DNA from: Rhizobium skierniewicense
Lineage (GTDB): Bacteria; Pseudomonadota; Alphaproteobacteria; Rhizobiales; Rhizobiaceae
DNA: 64,000 nucleotides
Assembly (NCBI RefSeq): GCF_014196515.1
Contig: NZ_JACIDV010000002.1
Coordinates: 372,001 to 436,000 of the forward strand
Direction: 5' to 3'
Position 1 is the stretch's first letter. Every line of letters starts with the position of its first letter. The notes beneath the pieces were generated by a model. It worked only from the letters and a program-made list of their open reading frames with translations, had not been told where the DNA came from and searched no databases. Below are positions 8,456-20,078 of this stretch, piece after piece. Made by a program: the position numbers and the translations under genes.

Positions 8456-9871
8456 TTACGCCTTCGTTCCACCAACGGTAATTTGGTCCATGCGCAGATG
8501 CGGTTGGCCCACGCCCACAGGCACCCATTGCCCCGCCTTGCCGCAATTGCCGACGCCGGTGTCGAGTTTCATGTCGTTGCCAACCATCGAAACTCGCTTC
8601 ATGGCGTCAGGCCCGTTGCCGATCAGCATGGCACCCTTGACCGGCGCGCCGATTTTGCCGTTTTCGATAAGGTAGGCTTCTGTGCAGCCGAAGACGAATT
8701 TGCCTGATGTGATGTCCACCTGACCGCCACCGAAGGAGACAGCGTAGATACCCTTCTTCACCGAAGCGATGATTTCTTCCGGCGTTTTGTCCCCGCCCAG
8801 CATATAGGTATTGGTCATGCGTGGCATCGGCACATGCGAGTAGCCTTGGCGACGGCCATTGCCGGTGGCCTTTAAGCCCATAAGGCGCGCATTCTGCCGG
8901 TCCTGCATGTAGCCCACCAGCCTGCCATCCTCGATCAGGACATTATAGGCAGAAGGCGTACCTTCATCATCGACGGTTATCGAGCCGCGGCGGTTGTCGA
9001 TGGTGCCATCATCCACGACGGTCACGCCGGGTGCGGCCACCATCTCGCCCAGCAGGCCCGCGAAGGCCGACGTTTTCTTGCGGTTGAAGTCGCCTTCCAG
9101 ACCGTGACCGACAGCTTCGTGCAGCATCACACCAGGCCACCCGGCGCCCAGCACCACATCCATCGTGCCCGCAGGCGCATCGACCGCAGTGAGGTTGACG
9201 AGCGCCTGCCGCAAAGCCTCATCCGCGCCTCGCTGCCAGTTTTCCGTCGTGATGAAATCGCCAAAGCCGGCGCGCCCGCCAATGCCGTAGGAACCACTTT
9301 CCTGTCGGTCGCCTTCGCCGGCAATCACCGAAATATTGATCCGTGTCATAGGTCTGATGTCGCTGACGCGGTGTCCGTCGGCACGCAGGATATCCACCAC
9401 CTGCCAGCTTGCGGCAACGCTTGCCGTGACCTGCCGAACCTTCGGGTCCTTGTCACGCAGGTAAGCGTCGATTTCTGTCAGAAGCTTGACCTTTTCCTCA
9501 AAGCTTGGCGCGCCGATTGGGTTCTCGTCACCGTAGAGCTTCTTGTTGGTGCGCTGCGGGGCGGCCGCGTAAGAGCCGGAGTAACCGCGTGTCACCGCGC
9601 CAACGGCATCGGATGCACGCTCAAGGGCCGAAAGCGAAAGCTCGCCCGCATGGGCATAACCCACGGTTTCGCCCGCCACGGCGCGAAGCCCAAAACCCTG
9701 ATCGGTGTTAAAGCTCCCGCCCTTCAGGCGACCATTGTCGAAGGTCAGCGATTCCGCCTGCGCGTGCTCCACGAACAACTCGCCGTCATCGGAACCCGCT
9801 AGTGCATCAGCGACCTTGGCGCGCAACTGCCCTTCATCGCAATCGAAAAGCGTCAAAAGATCTTGGGTCAT
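8456..9871 (-). CDS. tldD: Metalloprotease TldD
   Basis: TldD works with TldE/PmbA as a zinc metalloprotease that removes residues from small peptides and antitoxins. The 471-residue length is typical. The zinc-binding HExxxH motif is present as HEAVGH in the middle of the protein, with the conserved GLEGDFNRK following, and the C-terminus has the usual glycine-rich segments. ATG 9871 (MTQDLLTLF) is used rather than an upstream in-frame start. It is followed, in reading direction, by the glyoxalase-fold gene after 135 bases. Close linkage of tldD to the cox operon is common in Rhizobiales. Confidence 0.95.
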   Translation of the reverse strand: MTQDLLTLFDCDEGQLRAKVADALAGSDDGELFVEHAQAESLTFDNGRLKGGSFNTDQGFGLRAVAGETVGYAHAGELSLSALERASDAVGAVTRGYSGSYAAAPQRTNKKLYGDENPIGAPSFEEKVKLLTEIDAYLRDKDPKVRQVTASVAASWQVVDILRADGHRVSDIRPMTRINISVIAGEGDRQESGSYGIGGRAGFGDFITTENWQRGADEALRQALVNLTAVDAPAGTMDVVLGAGWPGVMLHEAVGHGLEGDFNRKKTSAFAGLLGEMVAAPGVTVVDDGTIDNRRGSITVDDEGTPSAYNVLIEDGRLVGYMQDRQNARLMGLKATGNGRRQGYSHVPMPRMTNTYMLGGDKTPEEIIASVKKGIYAVSFGGGQVDITSGKFVFGCTEAYLIENGKIGAPVKGAMLIGNGPDAMKRVSMVGNDMKLDTGVGNCGKAGQWVPVGVGQPHLRMDQITVGGTKA

Positions 9872-9936
9872 CGCAGGCTCCAGTCGTTGCTGTTGACAGC
9901 GCATTTAAGTGCTGAGGCCTCGGCGCGCAAGTTTGG

Positions 9937-10485
9937 TCAAGGAAGCGTGTCATAGCCTTCGGCAAAGCCGGCAAGCTCGATGGGAATACCCACGCGGTCC
10001 TGATCAACGGATTCACGTAGTGCAAAAACCGCATTCTTGCCGGCGCGCAGCACCTTCAGCAATTCGTCGTCGATATCGACTTCCACATAGCAACCTTCGG
10101 AGAAGCAGCGTGTGAAATAGGCGCGGCCGATATTGTTGTTGTCGATGTAGAGTTCCATCCCGTCCTTCAGCAAGACGCCCAGGGGTGCGAGAATGCGCAG
10201 GATGCGGGATTTGCGGTCCGCTGTCTTCAAGATGACGACGGACAGCCCAACCTCGGGCCGGTCGTCAGCAATCACGTTCTGCATCAGAGCACATTGATCC
10301 TCAGATGCGCCTGCAGGCTTGTCGCAGATGACGGACCATGCACCATGCGTCGATTTCGGCGTTCCCGGTTGCTGCGGCTGACCCGGTGCCGGCTGTTGCT
10401 GCTGCTGGGCAGAACCGACTGCCGGAAGGGTGATGGAAAGACCGGCGGCGATAAATAAAGCGCGCGCAATCGGGGACAGACGCAT
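9937..10485 (-). CDS. Invasion-associated locus B (IalB)-like periplasmic protein
   Basis: A secreted protein of 182 residues. A signal peptide (residues 1-25) ends around VGSAQ and is followed by a Gln/Pro-rich linker (QQQQQPAPGQPQQPG). The rest is the IalB domain, with the HGAWSVICDKP opening, four spaced cysteines and the FxxCFxxGCYVE core (residues TRCFSEGCYVEV). IalB of Bartonella is linked to erythrocyte invasion, but non-pathogenic rhizobia carry several paralogues whose role is unknown. ATG 10485 is chosen because it begins the signal peptide. Confidence 0.88.
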   Translation of the reverse strand: MRLSPIARALFIAAGLSITLPAVGSAQQQQQPAPGQPQQPGTPKSTHGAWSVICDKPAGASEDQCALMQNVIADDRPEVGLSVVILKTADRKSRILRILAPLGVLLKDGMELYIDNNNIGRAYFTRCFSEGCYVEVDIDDELLKVLRAGKNAVFALRESVDQDRVGIPIELAGFAEGYDTLP

Positions 10486-10799
10486 GGATACCTCAGGATT
10501 CGAATCAGTGCGGCTATTTTGACCTCCCGAACCGGAAAGGAAAGAGCCGCCGTCTTCAATTCCAAGGGAGTGCGGCCAAAATAGGACTTTGTGGCCCTCT
10601 CCCAACACGGTTTGCGGGATGCGAGCTCTTTACGGGCAGTTTAACCGCGTTAAATGGGGGAGGAGAGAGGCAAAAATGCGTCGCTTGCAAACCAAGGCGA
10701 TATTGCGGCGAAAGGCAAACTATGATTTGAAGTCTAGTCTATATGCATGGATTCTGCGTTTGAGATTGATCTTGATCAGGCGCGTGAGGGAGAGGTACC
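10486..10799. promoter_or_regulatory. Divergent promoter region between ialB-like gene and coxB
   Basis: This 314-base gap separates two divergent genes and has no convincing gene of its own. It should hold the promoters of both. The only recognisable element is an inverted repeat near coxB (separate entry at 10766-10779). A strong purine-rich ribosome site (GGGAGAGG) lies just before the coxB GTG. Confidence 0.5.
10766..10779 (+). promoter_or_regulatory. FNR/FixK-type box candidate
   Basis: TTGAT-CTTG-ATCAG matches the TTGAT-N4-ATCAA consensus of FNR/FixK-family regulators with one mismatch. It ends 20 bases before the coxB start codon, a position more suited to repression than activation. 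An aa3 oxidase that is turned down at low oxygen would fit, but this rests on one motif only. Confidence 0.35.
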
Positions 10800-11696
10800 G
10801 TGACTAACAGAATTTACGCAAGCTTGGTGGGCAGTATCTGTCTGCTCACGGCTGGCGGCGTCAGCGCCGATCAGCCGAAAGAGTGGCAGATGGGTTTGCA
10901 GGAGGCGGCAACGCCCATCATGCATGAAATTCGCTGGTTCGAACAATATACCCTTTGGTTTATCGTTCCGGTCACGCTGTTCGTGCTCGCATTGTTGATT
11001 GTCGTTGCCGTCAAGTTCCGTGCATCGAAAAATCCGGTTCCATCCAAGACCAGTCACAACACTGCGATTGAAATCGTCTGGACGCTGGCGCCGGTCCTCA
11101 TCCTGATGTTCCTGGCATTCCCGTCGTTCAACCTTCTCAATGCGCAATTGACGCAGCCGGAAAACCCGGATCTGACACTGAAGGCGACCGCCACCCAGTG
11201 GCAGTGGAATTATGAATACACCGCAGCGGAAGGTGCCGAGCCGCTCGCTTTCGACAGCTACCTGCTGAAAGACGCCGACCGTTCGGCCGCTGGCAAAAGC
11301 GATATTGCGCGTTATCCGCGCCTTCTTGCGGTGGACAATGAAATGGTCGTTCCGGTGGGCAAGACCGTGCGCCTGCTGGTGACATCTGCGCCGACCGATG
11401 TCATTCACGCCTTCGCCATGCCGGCCTTCGGCGTCAAGATCGACGCTGTGCCGGGTCGTTTGAACGAAACGTGGTTCAAGCCTGAGAAGGAAGGCCTCTA
11501 TTACGGGCAGTGTTCCGAGCTCTGCGGCAAGGATCACGCTTACATGCCAATCGCCATACGGGTGGTTTCCGAAGAGCAGTACAACACCTGGCATACCGCT
11601 GCCGCCTCAGATCTGAGCGGTGCGAACCGGGCGCTCATGGCTTCGATGGATGGTGCGCCAAGTGCCGTTCAAGTTGCCGAAAACGAAACCAAGTAA
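10800..11696 (+). CDS. coxB: Cytochrome c oxidase subunit II (aa3 type)
   Basis: Subunit II accepts electrons from cytochrome c through its CuA centre. Visible are a signal peptide, two membrane helices (about residues 45-65 and 90-110), the aromatic WQWNYEY electron-entry motif, and the CuA ligands CSELCGKDH at residues 238-246 with the upstream His of VIHAFAM. The length of 298 residues is normal. It begins with GTG after a GGGAGAGG ribosome site. It is the first gene of the cox operon, and coxA follows after 17 bases. Confidence 0.97.
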   Translation: MTNRIYASLVGSICLLTAGGVSADQPKEWQMGLQEAATPIMHEIRWFEQYTLWFIVPVTLFVLALLIVVAVKFRASKNPVPSKTSHNTAIEIVWTLAPVLILMFLAFPSFNLLNAQLTQPENPDLTLKATATQWQWNYEYTAAEGAEPLAFDSYLLKDADRSAAGKSDIARYPRLLAVDNEMVVPVGKTVRLLVTSAPTDVIHAFAMPAFGVKIDAVPGRLNETWFKPEKEGLYYGQCSELCGKDHAYMPIAIRVVSEEQYNTWHTAAASDLSGANRALMASMDGAPSAVQVAENETK

Positions 11697-11701
11697 GGTA
11701 A

Positions 11702-13408
<1,707 letters not shown>

Positions 13409-13527
13409 GGCATTTTGTCCAAGCGTGTCCTTCAACCAGTCATGGTAGAGATGGGTTTCACGCTCAGATAAAAGACTTAAAAGGAGCGCCGCATATATGC
13501 GCGGCGTTTCCTATGAAAGCAGGTAAT

Positions 13528-14481
13528 ATGACCGTTATCGACAATCGCGACACGCTGGATATGGATGGCATCAGGCTTTCCGAAGCGAGCGCACGCGATT
13601 ATTTCGAACTGTTGAAGCCCCGCGTCATGTCCCTGGTGGTGTTCACCGGTTTTGCAGGGCTGGTTCTGGCACCGGGCAGCATTCATCCAGTCTTGGCCGT
13701 CGTTGCTATTCTGTGCATCGCGGTGGGCGCTGGCGCGTCTGGTGCGTTGAACATGTGGTATGATGCCGATATCGACGCCGTCATGACGCGAACAGCCCGG
13801 CGTCCCATCCCCTCCGGCCGGATCGCGCCAACGGAAGCACTGGCCTTCGGGCTGACGCTCTCGGTTTTTTCCGTCGCAATCCTTGGTCTTGCCGTCAACT
13901 GGTTTTCCGCCGGTCTCCTGGCCTTCACGATTGTGTTTTACGCTGTCGTTTACACCATGTGGCTCAAGCGCTCGACACCGCAAAACATCGTCATCGGTGG
14001 AGCGGCGGGCGCGTTTCCACCCATGCTCGGCTGGGCCTGTGTCACGGGCGGTGTATCGGTGGACAGCACGATCCTGTTCCTCATCATCTTTCTCTGGACG
14101 CCGGCGCATTTCTGGGCTCTGGCTCTGTTTAAGATGCGCGATTACGGTTCCGTTGGCATTCCGATGATGCCGAATGTCGCTGGCGAACGTTCCACCAAGA
14201 ATCAGATGATCGCCTACGCGGTGCTGACCGCAGTTGCCGCTGTCGCACCTTATTTTACCGGGCTTGCCGGTGCAGGCTACGGCATCTTCGCCGCCGTGCT
14301 CAGCGCCATCTTCATCTACTGTTCCATCTCGGTTCGACGCATGCCTGATGGCGATGAGCGCATGGTCCAAGCCAAGAAGATGTTTGCCTATTCCGTCTTT
14401 TACCTGTTTGCGATTTTTTCTGGCTTGCTGGCCGATCATCTCGCGCCGTCATTCCTGACGTTGCTGGGAGGTTCGGCATAA
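13528..14481 (+). CDS. ctaB: Protohaem IX farnesyltransferase (haem O synthase)
   Basis: CtaB adds a farnesyl group to haem b to make haem O, the precursor of haem a for the oxidase encoded around it. It is a UbiA-family integral membrane enzyme with about nine helices. The two aspartate-rich prenyl-diphosphate motifs are visible as [19 protein letters not shown] and, later, [14 protein letters not shown]. The 317-residue length assumes ATG 13528; ATG 13513 is also in frame. The stop overlaps the coxF start by one base (TAATG). Confidence 0.95.
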   Translation: MTVIDNRDTLDMDGIRLSEASARDYFELLKPRVMSLVVFTGFAGLVLAPGSIHPVLAVVAILCIAVGAGASGALNMWYDADIDAVMTRTARRPIPSGRIAPTEALAFGLTLSVFSVAILGLAVNWFSAGLLAFTIVFYAVVYTMWLKRSTPQNIVIGGAAGAFPPMLGWACVTGGVSVDSTILFLIIFLWTPAHFWALALFKMRDYGSVGIPMMPNVAGERSTKNQMIAYAVLTAVAAVAPYFTGLAGAGYGIFAAVLSAIFIYCSISVRRMPDGDERMVQAKKMFAYSVFYLFAIFSGLLADHLAPSFLTLLGGSA

Positions 14482-14612
14482 TGGAAACGATCAAGCTCAA
14501 CGAAGCGCAAAAGAGGTCCAGACGAGGCCGCAATGTCGCCTTGGGGATCGCCCTGGCTGCGCTTGTTGTTCTTTTCTACATCATCACCATCATAAAAATC
14601 GGCGGTTTCTGA
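14481..14612 (+). CDS. coxF: CoxF-like small membrane protein of the oxidase cluster
   Basis: This 43-residue protein starts at the ATG overlapping the ctaB stop. It has a basic N-terminus (KRSRRGR) and a single membrane helix (about residues 19-40, [19 protein letters not shown]) ending in KIGGF. A gene of this size and shape between ctaB and ctaG is a known feature of alphaproteobacterial aa3 clusters (CoxF). Its role is probably in assembly, but this is not established. The TAATG overlap suggests translational coupling. Confidence 0.85.
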   Translation: METIKLNEAQKRSRRGRNVALGIALAALVVLFYIITIIKIGGF

Positions 14613-14639
14613 CCGGCGAGCGGCAGGAGGGGAGGAGAC

Positions 14640-15242
14640 ATGGCAGTGACGGAGACAACCGCAAATAAAACGAGTAACGGCTCGATCCTGGTGTTGTGCC
14701 TCGTATTCGTGTGCGGCATGGTCGGTATGGCCTACGCATCCGTTCCGCTGTACCGGCTGTTTTGCCAGGTCACCGGCTATAATGGTACCACGCAGCGCGT
14801 CGAGCAATATTCGGATGTCATTCTCGACAGGACGATGAAGGTGACGTTTGATTCCAACACCTCCAACGGTTTGAACTGGGATTTCCGTCCAGTTGACAAA
14901 ATAGTGGAGCCGAGGATCGGCGAAACAGTGCAGGTGATGTTCAGGGCCACCAATCGTTCGCCTGTCGCCACCACGGGCAGCGCCGTCTTCAACGTCACGC
15001 CGATGGAGGCCGGTGCCTATTTCAACAAGGTCCAATGCTTCTGCTTCACCGAAACGACCTTGCAGCCGGGTGAGACGCTCGACATGCCGGTGGTATTCTT
15101 CATCGATCCGGAAATCGTGAAGGCCCGGGAAACCAAAGGCATCCATACGTTGACACTGTCCTATACATTCTATCCAGCCAAGACGGAAAAACCGGTTGCG
15201 TCCTTGCCTGTCAAGACGGCGCTTGGCGAGACGAAACTTTGA
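14640..15242 (+). CDS. ctaG: Cytochrome c oxidase copper chaperone CtaG (Cox11)
   Basis: Cox11/CtaG delivers copper to the CuB site of subunit I. The protein has one N-terminal membrane anchor (residues 16-35) and a periplasmic immunoglobulin-like domain. The CFCF copper-binding motif is present ([12 protein letters not shown]), along with the [14 protein letters not shown] block just after the anchor, where a further Cys is conserved. The 200-residue length is normal. A GGAGGGGAGGA purine stretch precedes the ATG. Confidence 0.96.
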   Translation: MAVTETTANKTSNGSILVLCLVFVCGMVGMAYASVPLYRLFCQVTGYNGTTQRVEQYSDVILDRTMKVTFDSNTSNGLNWDFRPVDKIVEPRIGETVQVMFRATNRSPVATTGSAVFNVTPMEAGAYFNKVQCFCFTETTLQPGETLDMPVVFFIDPEIVKARETKGIHTLTLSYTFYPAKTEKPVASLPVKTALGETKL

Positions 15243-15250
15243 GAGAGGGA

Positions 15251-15294
15251 GGTACGACCTTTGCCGGTCGTGCCGCATTAAGTGATCTTTTTTT
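15251..15294 (+). other. Hairpin and T-run between ctaG and coxC
   Basis: A 9-bp inverted repeat (GGTACGACC / GGTCGTGCC with one G-U pair, 15251-15274) is followed 13 bases later by seven T and then a run of A. The 107-base gap between two operon genes is otherwise empty. It could be a leaky terminator, an RNA-processing site or a start point for coxC; sequence alone does not decide. Confidence 0.4.
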
Positions 15295-15349
15295 AAAAAA
15301 GGTCATAGCATCGAGTGAGACCAGGGAAGAGCCTGCGGGGATCGAACAC

Positions 15350-16225
15350 ATGGCAGACGCACATCAAAAGAAACACGACTATCACATCATAGACCCCAGT
15401 CCCTGGCCGCTTCTGGCCTCGGTCGGCGCGTTCTTTCTGGCATTTGGCGCCGTCTGTTACATTCGCTATCTGAATGGCGGGTCTTTCCACCTGTTCGGAA
15501 TGGAGCTGGCCAATCCATGGCTGTTTTATATCGGTGTGGCCATGGTTCTCTACGTTATGTACGCGTGGTGGGCCGATACGGTGAAGGAGGGGCACGAGGG
15601 GCATCACACGCCTGTCGTCTCACTCCATCTGCGTTACGGCATGATCATGTTCATCGCTTCGGAAGTCATGTTCTTCGTGGCATGGTTCTGGGCCTATTTC
15701 GATGCCAGCCTCTATCCGCACGAGGCCATTCAAGCGTCGCGTCTGGCCTTCACCGGCGGGCAGTGGCCGCCCAAGGGTATCGAGGTCCTCGATCCCTGGC
15801 ATCTGCCGCTCTACAACACGGTCATTCTTCTGCTATCGGGCACCTGCGTGACCTGGGCGCACCATGCGCTGCTGCACAATGACCGCAAGGGTCTCGTCAA
15901 CGGATTGGCGCTGACCGTTGCACTCGGCGCGTTTTTCTCCTTCGTGCAGGTCTACGAATACATGCACGCGCCATTCGACTTTAAAAACTCGATCTACGGC
16001 GCGACATTCTTCATGGCGACGGGCTTCCACGGCTTCCACGTCTTCGTGGGCACGGTGTTCCTGCTCATCTGCCTGCTGCGCGCCATGAAGGGTGATTTCT
16101 CACCCGAGCGTCACTTCGCCTTCGAGGCTGCCGCCTGGTACTGGCACTTCGTGGACGTTGTCTGGCTGTTTCTCTTCTTCGCCATCTACGTCTGGGGTGG
16201 CTGGGGTGCGCCTCTGGCAGGTTGA
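15350..16225 (+). CDS. coxC: Cytochrome c oxidase subunit III
   Basis: Subunit III has seven predicted membrane helices in 291 residues. Characteristic segments are HIIDPSPWPLLAS at the N-terminus, SEVMFFVAWFWAYFDASL with the conserved Glu, the HALLHNDRKG loop, and HGFHVFVGTVFL followed by HFAFEAAAWYWHFVDVVWLFLF at the end. It stabilises the core oxidase and its proton uptake path. ATG 15350 starts the conserved sequence; an upstream in-frame GTG would add an unsupported leader. It is the last gene before a strong terminator. Confidence 0.97.
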   Translation: MADAHQKKHDYHIIDPSPWPLLASVGAFFLAFGAVCYIRYLNGGSFHLFGMELANPWLFYIGVAMVLYVMYAWWADTVKEGHEGHHTPVVSLHLRYGMIMFIASEVMFFVAWFWAYFDASLYPHEAIQASRLAFTGGQWPPKGIEVLDPWHLPLYNTVILLLSGTCVTWAHHALLHNDRKGLVNGLALTVALGAFFSFVQVYEYMHAPFDFKNSIYGATFFMATGFHGFHVFVGTVFLLICLLRAMKGDFSPERHFAFEAAAWYWHFVDVVWLFLFFAIYVWGGWGAPLAG

Positions 16226-16241
16226 AGCCAATTCATCGATG

Positions 16242-16275
16242 AAACAGAGGGCGGCGCGGGCCGCCCTTTGTTTTT
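16242..16275 (+). terminator. Intrinsic terminator after coxC
   Basis: A GC-rich stem (AGGGCGGC / GCCGCCCT, loop GCGG) is extended by A-T pairs and followed by GTTTTTC. It lies 17 bases after the coxC stop and closes the coxB-coxC operon before DUF983. Confidence 0.85.
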
Positions 16276-16310
16276 CTGCGGATTGAACGATTCTAAGGAG
16301 GAGCGATACG

Positions 16311-16697
16311 GTGACGCAGGATGACGAGGCGTTCTATCCACCGGTGGACCCGGTCAAAACGGGTTTGCGTGGCTGCTGCCCACGGTGCGGGCATGGCAGA
16401 TTGTTCAAAGGCTTCTTGAAGCTGAACCCGAAGTGCAGCGCCTGCGGCCTCGATTACGCCTTTGCCGATGCGGGAGAGGGGCCAGCCGTTTTCGTGATGC
16501 TCATCGTTGGTTTTGTCATCATCGGTATGGCGCTCTGGTTCGATGCACGCTTTGCGCCCCCCGTCTGGCTGCATGCGTTGATCTGGATACCCCTTGCGAT
16601 TACCCTGTCTCTTGTCCTGCTTCGGAAGATGAAAGGCATCATGATCGCTTTGCAATATCGCCACAATGCCAGCGAGGGCCGGATTGATCGTGACTGA
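16311..16697 (+). CDS. DUF983 zinc-ribbon membrane protein
   Basis: A protein of 128 residues: an N-terminal four-cysteine ribbon (CPRC at 23-26 and CSAC at 42-45) followed by two membrane helices (about 53-73 and 78-98). DUF983 proteins occur next to oxidase and SURF1 genes across alphaproteobacteria. A role in oxidase biogenesis is inferred from this position and is not proven. It starts with GTG after a TAAGGAGG ribosome site, and its 3' end overlaps the SURF1 start by 8 bases. Confidence 0.88.
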   Translation: MTQDDEAFYPPVDPVKTGLRGCCPRCGHGRLFKGFLKLNPKCSACGLDYAFADAGEGPAVFVMLIVGFVIIGMALWFDARFAPPVWLHALIWIPLAITLSLVLLRKMKGIMIALQYRHNASEGRIDRD

Positions 16698-17442
16698 TAA
16701 GAAGACAATCAAGCCCAGTCATCGCCGTATCTGGTTCGCTGCCCCCCTCGTGCTTCTGGCACTTGTGCTTCTTATCGCGCTGGGCACGTGGCAGGTCAAA
16801 CGCATGTACTGGAAAGAAGCACTTCTCGCCGACATCCAGCAGCGCACACAGGCTCCCGCCGCGCCGCTTGCGCAGATCGAGGCGATGGCGGCATCCGGCG
16901 GCGATATCGAATATCGGACCGTGACAGTGTCCGGCACCTTTGATCACGCCAAGGAACAGCATTTCTTCGCGACCTTCCAGGGGCAGACCGGCTATTACAT
17001 CTACACGCCGCTTCATCTGCCGGATGGGCGGTCTATCTTCGTCAATCGCGGTTTCGCGCTTTATGACATGAAAGAGCCGGCCAAACGGGCCGCAGGCCAG
17101 GTGCCCGGCGTTGTAACCGTCCAGGGTCTTTCGCGCGCACGTCTGGGTTCGAAGCCGTCAAGCCTGCTCCCCGAAAACGATATGGCAAAGAACATCTATT
17201 ACTGGAAAGACCTGTCAGCCATGGTCGGGAGTGCCGGTCTGCCGCTCGGTCAGGTCGTCCCGTTTTTCGTGGATGCGGATGCCACGCCCAATCCCGGTGG
17301 CTGGCCCAAGGGTGGCGTGACACTGATTGATCTGCCAAATAATCACCTCCAATACGCGATTACATGGTACGGTTTGGCGCTCGCCCTTGTCATCGTGGTC
17401 GGTTTTGCCTATGTCCGGGGTAGACGAAATTCGCGTGGATGA
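16690..17442 (+). CDS. SURF1-family oxidase assembly protein
   Basis: SURF1 proteins help insert haem a into oxidase subunit I. The 250-residue protein has one membrane helix near each end (about 14-34 and 223-243) around a periplasmic domain. Family motifs are [16 protein letters not shown], the [12 protein letters not shown] block and the C-terminal [17 protein letters not shown] 16690 is chosen because it overlaps the DUF983 stop (GTGACTGA), a coupling arrangement; an earlier in-frame ATG would lengthen the overlap without adding conserved sequence. Confidence 0.92.
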   Translation: MTDKKTIKPSHRRIWFAAPLVLLALVLLIALGTWQVKRMYWKEALLADIQQRTQAPAAPLAQIEAMAASGGDIEYRTVTVSGTFDHAKEQHFFATFQGQTGYYIYTPLHLPDGRSIFVNRGFALYDMKEPAKRAAGQVPGVVTVQGLSRARLGSKPSSLLPENDMAKNIYYWKDLSAMVGSAGLPLGQVVPFFVDADATPNPGGWPKGGVTLIDLPNNHLQYAITWYGLALALVIVVGFAYVRGRRNSRG

Positions 17443-17468
17443 AAGACCGGGAGGCTGAAGGAGAAGGA

Positions 17469-18515
17469 ATGAACGTGACCGTTTCCAAGCCGCCTCTGAC
17501 GATCAGGCTTTGCGGCCCGCGCGGCTTTTGCGCCGGTGTAGACCGCGCAATCCAGATCGTGGTCTTGGCGTTGAAGGCCTATGGAGCGCCTGTCTATGTT
17601 CGCCATGAGATCGTCCACAACCGCTACGTCGTGGAAGGGCTGGAAGCCAAAGGTGCGATCTTCGTCGAAGAGTTGAACGAAATCCCGCCCGAGCATCGCC
17701 AGCAGCCCGTTGTCTTTTCTGCTCATGGCGTGCCGAAATCCGTGCCGGAAGACGCGCAAGCCAGGAACCTGTTTTATCTGGATGCGACCTGCCCACTGGT
17801 GTCCAAAGTACACAAGCAGGCCATGCGCCACCAGCGCCTCGGTCGGCATGTTGTTCTTATCGGCCATGCAGGCCATCCGGAAGTGATCGGCACGATGGGA
17901 CAGCTGCCTGAGGGCGCGGTCTCGCTGGTTGACACCGTGGAGGACGCGGCCCGTTACCAGCCGGTCGATACGGAAAATCTGGGTTTCGTCACGCAAACGA
18001 CCCTTTCCGTAGACGATACGGCTGGCGTTATCGCCAAGCTTCAGGAACGGTTTCCGGCCATGCAGGCGCCTGCTGCAGACAGTATTTGTTACGCCACGAC
18101 CAATCGTCAGGATGCTGTGAAGCAGGCAGCGCCGGGTTGCGATCTGTTCATCGTCGTCGGTGCGCCGAACTCCTCCAACTCCAAGCGGCTGGTGGAAGTG
18201 GCTTTGCGCGCTGGCGCCAAGCGCTCCGTGCTGGTGCAGCGCGCTGCTGAAATCGATTGGGACGACATAGGTGATGTACAGACAGTCGGGCTGTCTGCGG
18301 GTGCGTCGGCGCCAGAAGTCATCGTTGACGAGATCATTCAGGCCTTCAAGGCGCGTTATGAAACCACGCTCGATCTGGCTGTCACGGTTGAGGAAACAGA
18401 ACATTTTCTGGTCAACCGCGAACTGCGCGATATCGAATTGACCACACAGGATATGGCTTTCGTCAATGGAACGGCAAGCGACGCTTTGCCATCCAGACCC
18501 AAGCCTGCGGTTTGA
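17469..18515 (+). CDS. ispH: 4-hydroxy-3-methylbut-2-enyl diphosphate reductase
   Basis: IspH is the final enzyme of the MEP isoprenoid pathway and makes IPP and DMAPP with a [4Fe-4S] cluster. The 348 residues contain the three cluster cysteines in [10 protein letters not shown] (C21), [11 protein letters not shown] and [11 protein letters not shown]. Also present are the substrate-binding histidines ([14 protein letters not shown]), the catalytic Glu region and the NSSNSKRL phosphate loop. The ATG at 17469 has an ideal AAGGAGAAGGA site. The product supplies prenyl chains for haem a and quinones, which fits the adjacent oxidase genes. Confidence 0.97.
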   Translation: MNVTVSKPPLTIRLCGPRGFCAGVDRAIQIVVLALKAYGAPVYVRHEIVHNRYVVEGLEAKGAIFVEELNEIPPEHRQQPVVFSAHGVPKSVPEDAQARNLFYLDATCPLVSKVHKQAMRHQRLGRHVVLIGHAGHPEVIGTMGQLPEGAVSLVDTVEDAARYQPVDTENLGFVTQTTLSVDDTAGVIAKLQERFPAMQAPAADSICYATTNRQDAVKQAAPGCDLFIVVGAPNSSNSKRLVEVALRAGAKRSVLVQRAAEIDWDDIGDVQTVGLSAGASAPEVIVDEIIQAFKARYETTLDLAVTVEETEHFLVNRELRDIELTTQDMAFVNGTASDALPSRPKPAV

Positions 18516-18553
18516 TCCTGTAACACCCTATTTCCCGCAGAAGAGATCATCAA

Positions 18554-19522
18554 TTGGCAGTCTACACCGACATCAGCGAAGACGATCTGAAGCAATTTCT
18601 GACGCAATATGATGTCGGCGAGTTAACCTCCTACAAGGGCATCGCCGAAGGTGTCGAAAACACCAACTTCCTGCTCCATACCACCACGGATCCGCTGATC
18701 CTCACGCTCTATGAAAAGCGTGTGGAGAAATCCGATCTGCCGTTTTTTCTGGGCCTGAAGCAGCATCTTTTCGCAAAGGGTCTGTCCTGCCCCCTGCCGC
18801 TGCCACGTCACGATGGTGAACTGCTGGGCGAGTTATCGGGCCGTCCAGCGGCTCTCATCTCGTTTCTGGAGGGCATGTGGCTGCGCAAGCCGGAGGCGCG
18901 TCACTGCCGCGAAGTTGGCAAGGCTCTCGCCGCTATGCATCTGGCCGGAGAGGGATTTGAACTGAAGCGGCCCAACGCACTGTCCGTGGACGGCTGGAAG
19001 CTTCTCTGGGAGAAATCGCAAGCCCGCGCCGACGAGATCGAAAAGGGTCTGCAGCAGGAAATCGGCACTGATCTTGCGTTCCTTGCGGCACACTGGCCGA
19101 AGGATCTGCCCACAGGCGTCATCCACGCCGACCTGTTTCAGGACAATGTGTTTTTCCTCGGCGATGAGCTCTCCGGTCTGATCGACTTCTACTTCGCCTG
19201 CAATGATTTCCTGACCTATGACGTATCGATCTGCCTCAACGCGTGGTGCTTTGAGAAGGACGGTTCGTACAATGTCACCAAAGGCAAGGCGCTGCTGGAA
19301 GGCTACCAGTCCGTGCGGCCCATGAGCCAGGCTGAGCTTGATGCGCTCCCGCTTCTGGCGCGTGGATCAGCGCTGCGGTTCTTCCTGACCCGCCTTTATG
19401 ACTGGCTGACCACGCCGGAAGGGGCACTTGTGGTCAAGAAAGACCCACTGGAATATCTGCGCAAACTGCGCTTCCACCGTGCCGTTGGCAATGTTGCCGA
19501 GTACGGATTGACCGAACCATGA
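18554..19522 (+). CDS. thrB: Homoserine kinase (ThrB2, aminoglycoside-phosphotransferase fold)
   Basis: Homoserine kinase makes O-phosphohomoserine, the substrate of threonine synthase (thrC is found at 31.9-33.3 kb in this window). It is the APH-like type used by alphaproteobacteria, not the GHMP type. The catalytic loop [14 protein letters not shown] and the metal site LIDFYFA are present, and the length is 322. It starts with TTG at 18554 after AGAAGAGA. The rnhA start overlaps its stop by four bases. Confidence 0.95.
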   Translation: MAVYTDISEDDLKQFLTQYDVGELTSYKGIAEGVENTNFLLHTTTDPLILTLYEKRVEKSDLPFFLGLKQHLFAKGLSCPLPLPRHDGELLGELSGRPAALISFLEGMWLRKPEARHCREVGKALAAMHLAGEGFELKRPNALSVDGWKLLWEKSQARADEIEKGLQQEIGTDLAFLAAHWPKDLPTGVIHADLFQDNVFFLGDELSGLIDFYFACNDFLTYDVSICLNAWCFEKDGSYNVTKGKALLEGYQSVRPMSQAELDALPLLARGSALRFFLTRLYDWLTTPEGALVVKKDPLEYLRKLRFHRAVGNVAEYGLTEP

Positions 19523-19959
19523 AGCATGTCGATATCTTCACCGATGGTGCTTGCTCCGGCAATCCGGGGCCAGGTGGGTGGGGCGCTGTGCTCCGCTACG
19601 GTGAGACTGAAAAGGAACTCTGCGGCGGCGAGGCTGAAACCACCAACAACCGCATGGAACTGATGGCTGCCATTTCGTCGCTGAATGCCCTGAAGGCGCC
19701 TTGCGAGGTCGATCTTTACACAGACAGCGCTTATGTGAAGGACGGCATTACCAAGTGGATTTTCGGCTGGAAGAAAAAAGGCTGGAAGACTGCTGATAAC
19801 AAGCCCGTGAAAAATGTCGAGCTATGGCAGGCGTTGGAGCTGGCGAGAGAGCGCCACAAGGTCACCCTGCACTGGGTCAAAGGCCATGCAGGACATCCGG
19901 AGAATGAGCGCGCCGATGAACTCGCCCGCAAGGGTATGGAGCCGTTCAAGCGGCGGTAG
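19519..19959 (+). CDS. rnhA: Ribonuclease HI
   Basis: RNase HI cuts RNA in RNA:DNA hybrids. The catalytic DEDD residues are visible as D9 ([16 protein letters not shown]), E47 (NNRMELMA), D69 (YTDSAYV) and D133 (ENERADELA), with the conserved His in the HWVKGHAGH loop. The 146-residue length is standard. Translation is probably coupled to thrB through a 4-base ATGA overlap. Confidence 0.97.
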   Translation: MKHVDIFTDGACSGNPGPGGWGAVLRYGETEKELCGGEAETTNNRMELMAAISSLNALKAPCEVDLYTDSAYVKDGITKWIFGWKKKGWKTADNKPVKNVELWQALELARERHKVTLHWVKGHAGHPENERADELARKGMEPFKRR

Positions 19960-20078
19960 ACCACCTTGGGTATTCACCCTGGTCTTTGCTCGGTTAAACA
20001 CTCACACGCATTTGGGGTTGCGCATCACGCGTCGGAACCTATCCTGCTGGCAAATACAAAATAGGCGAGGAACACTTC

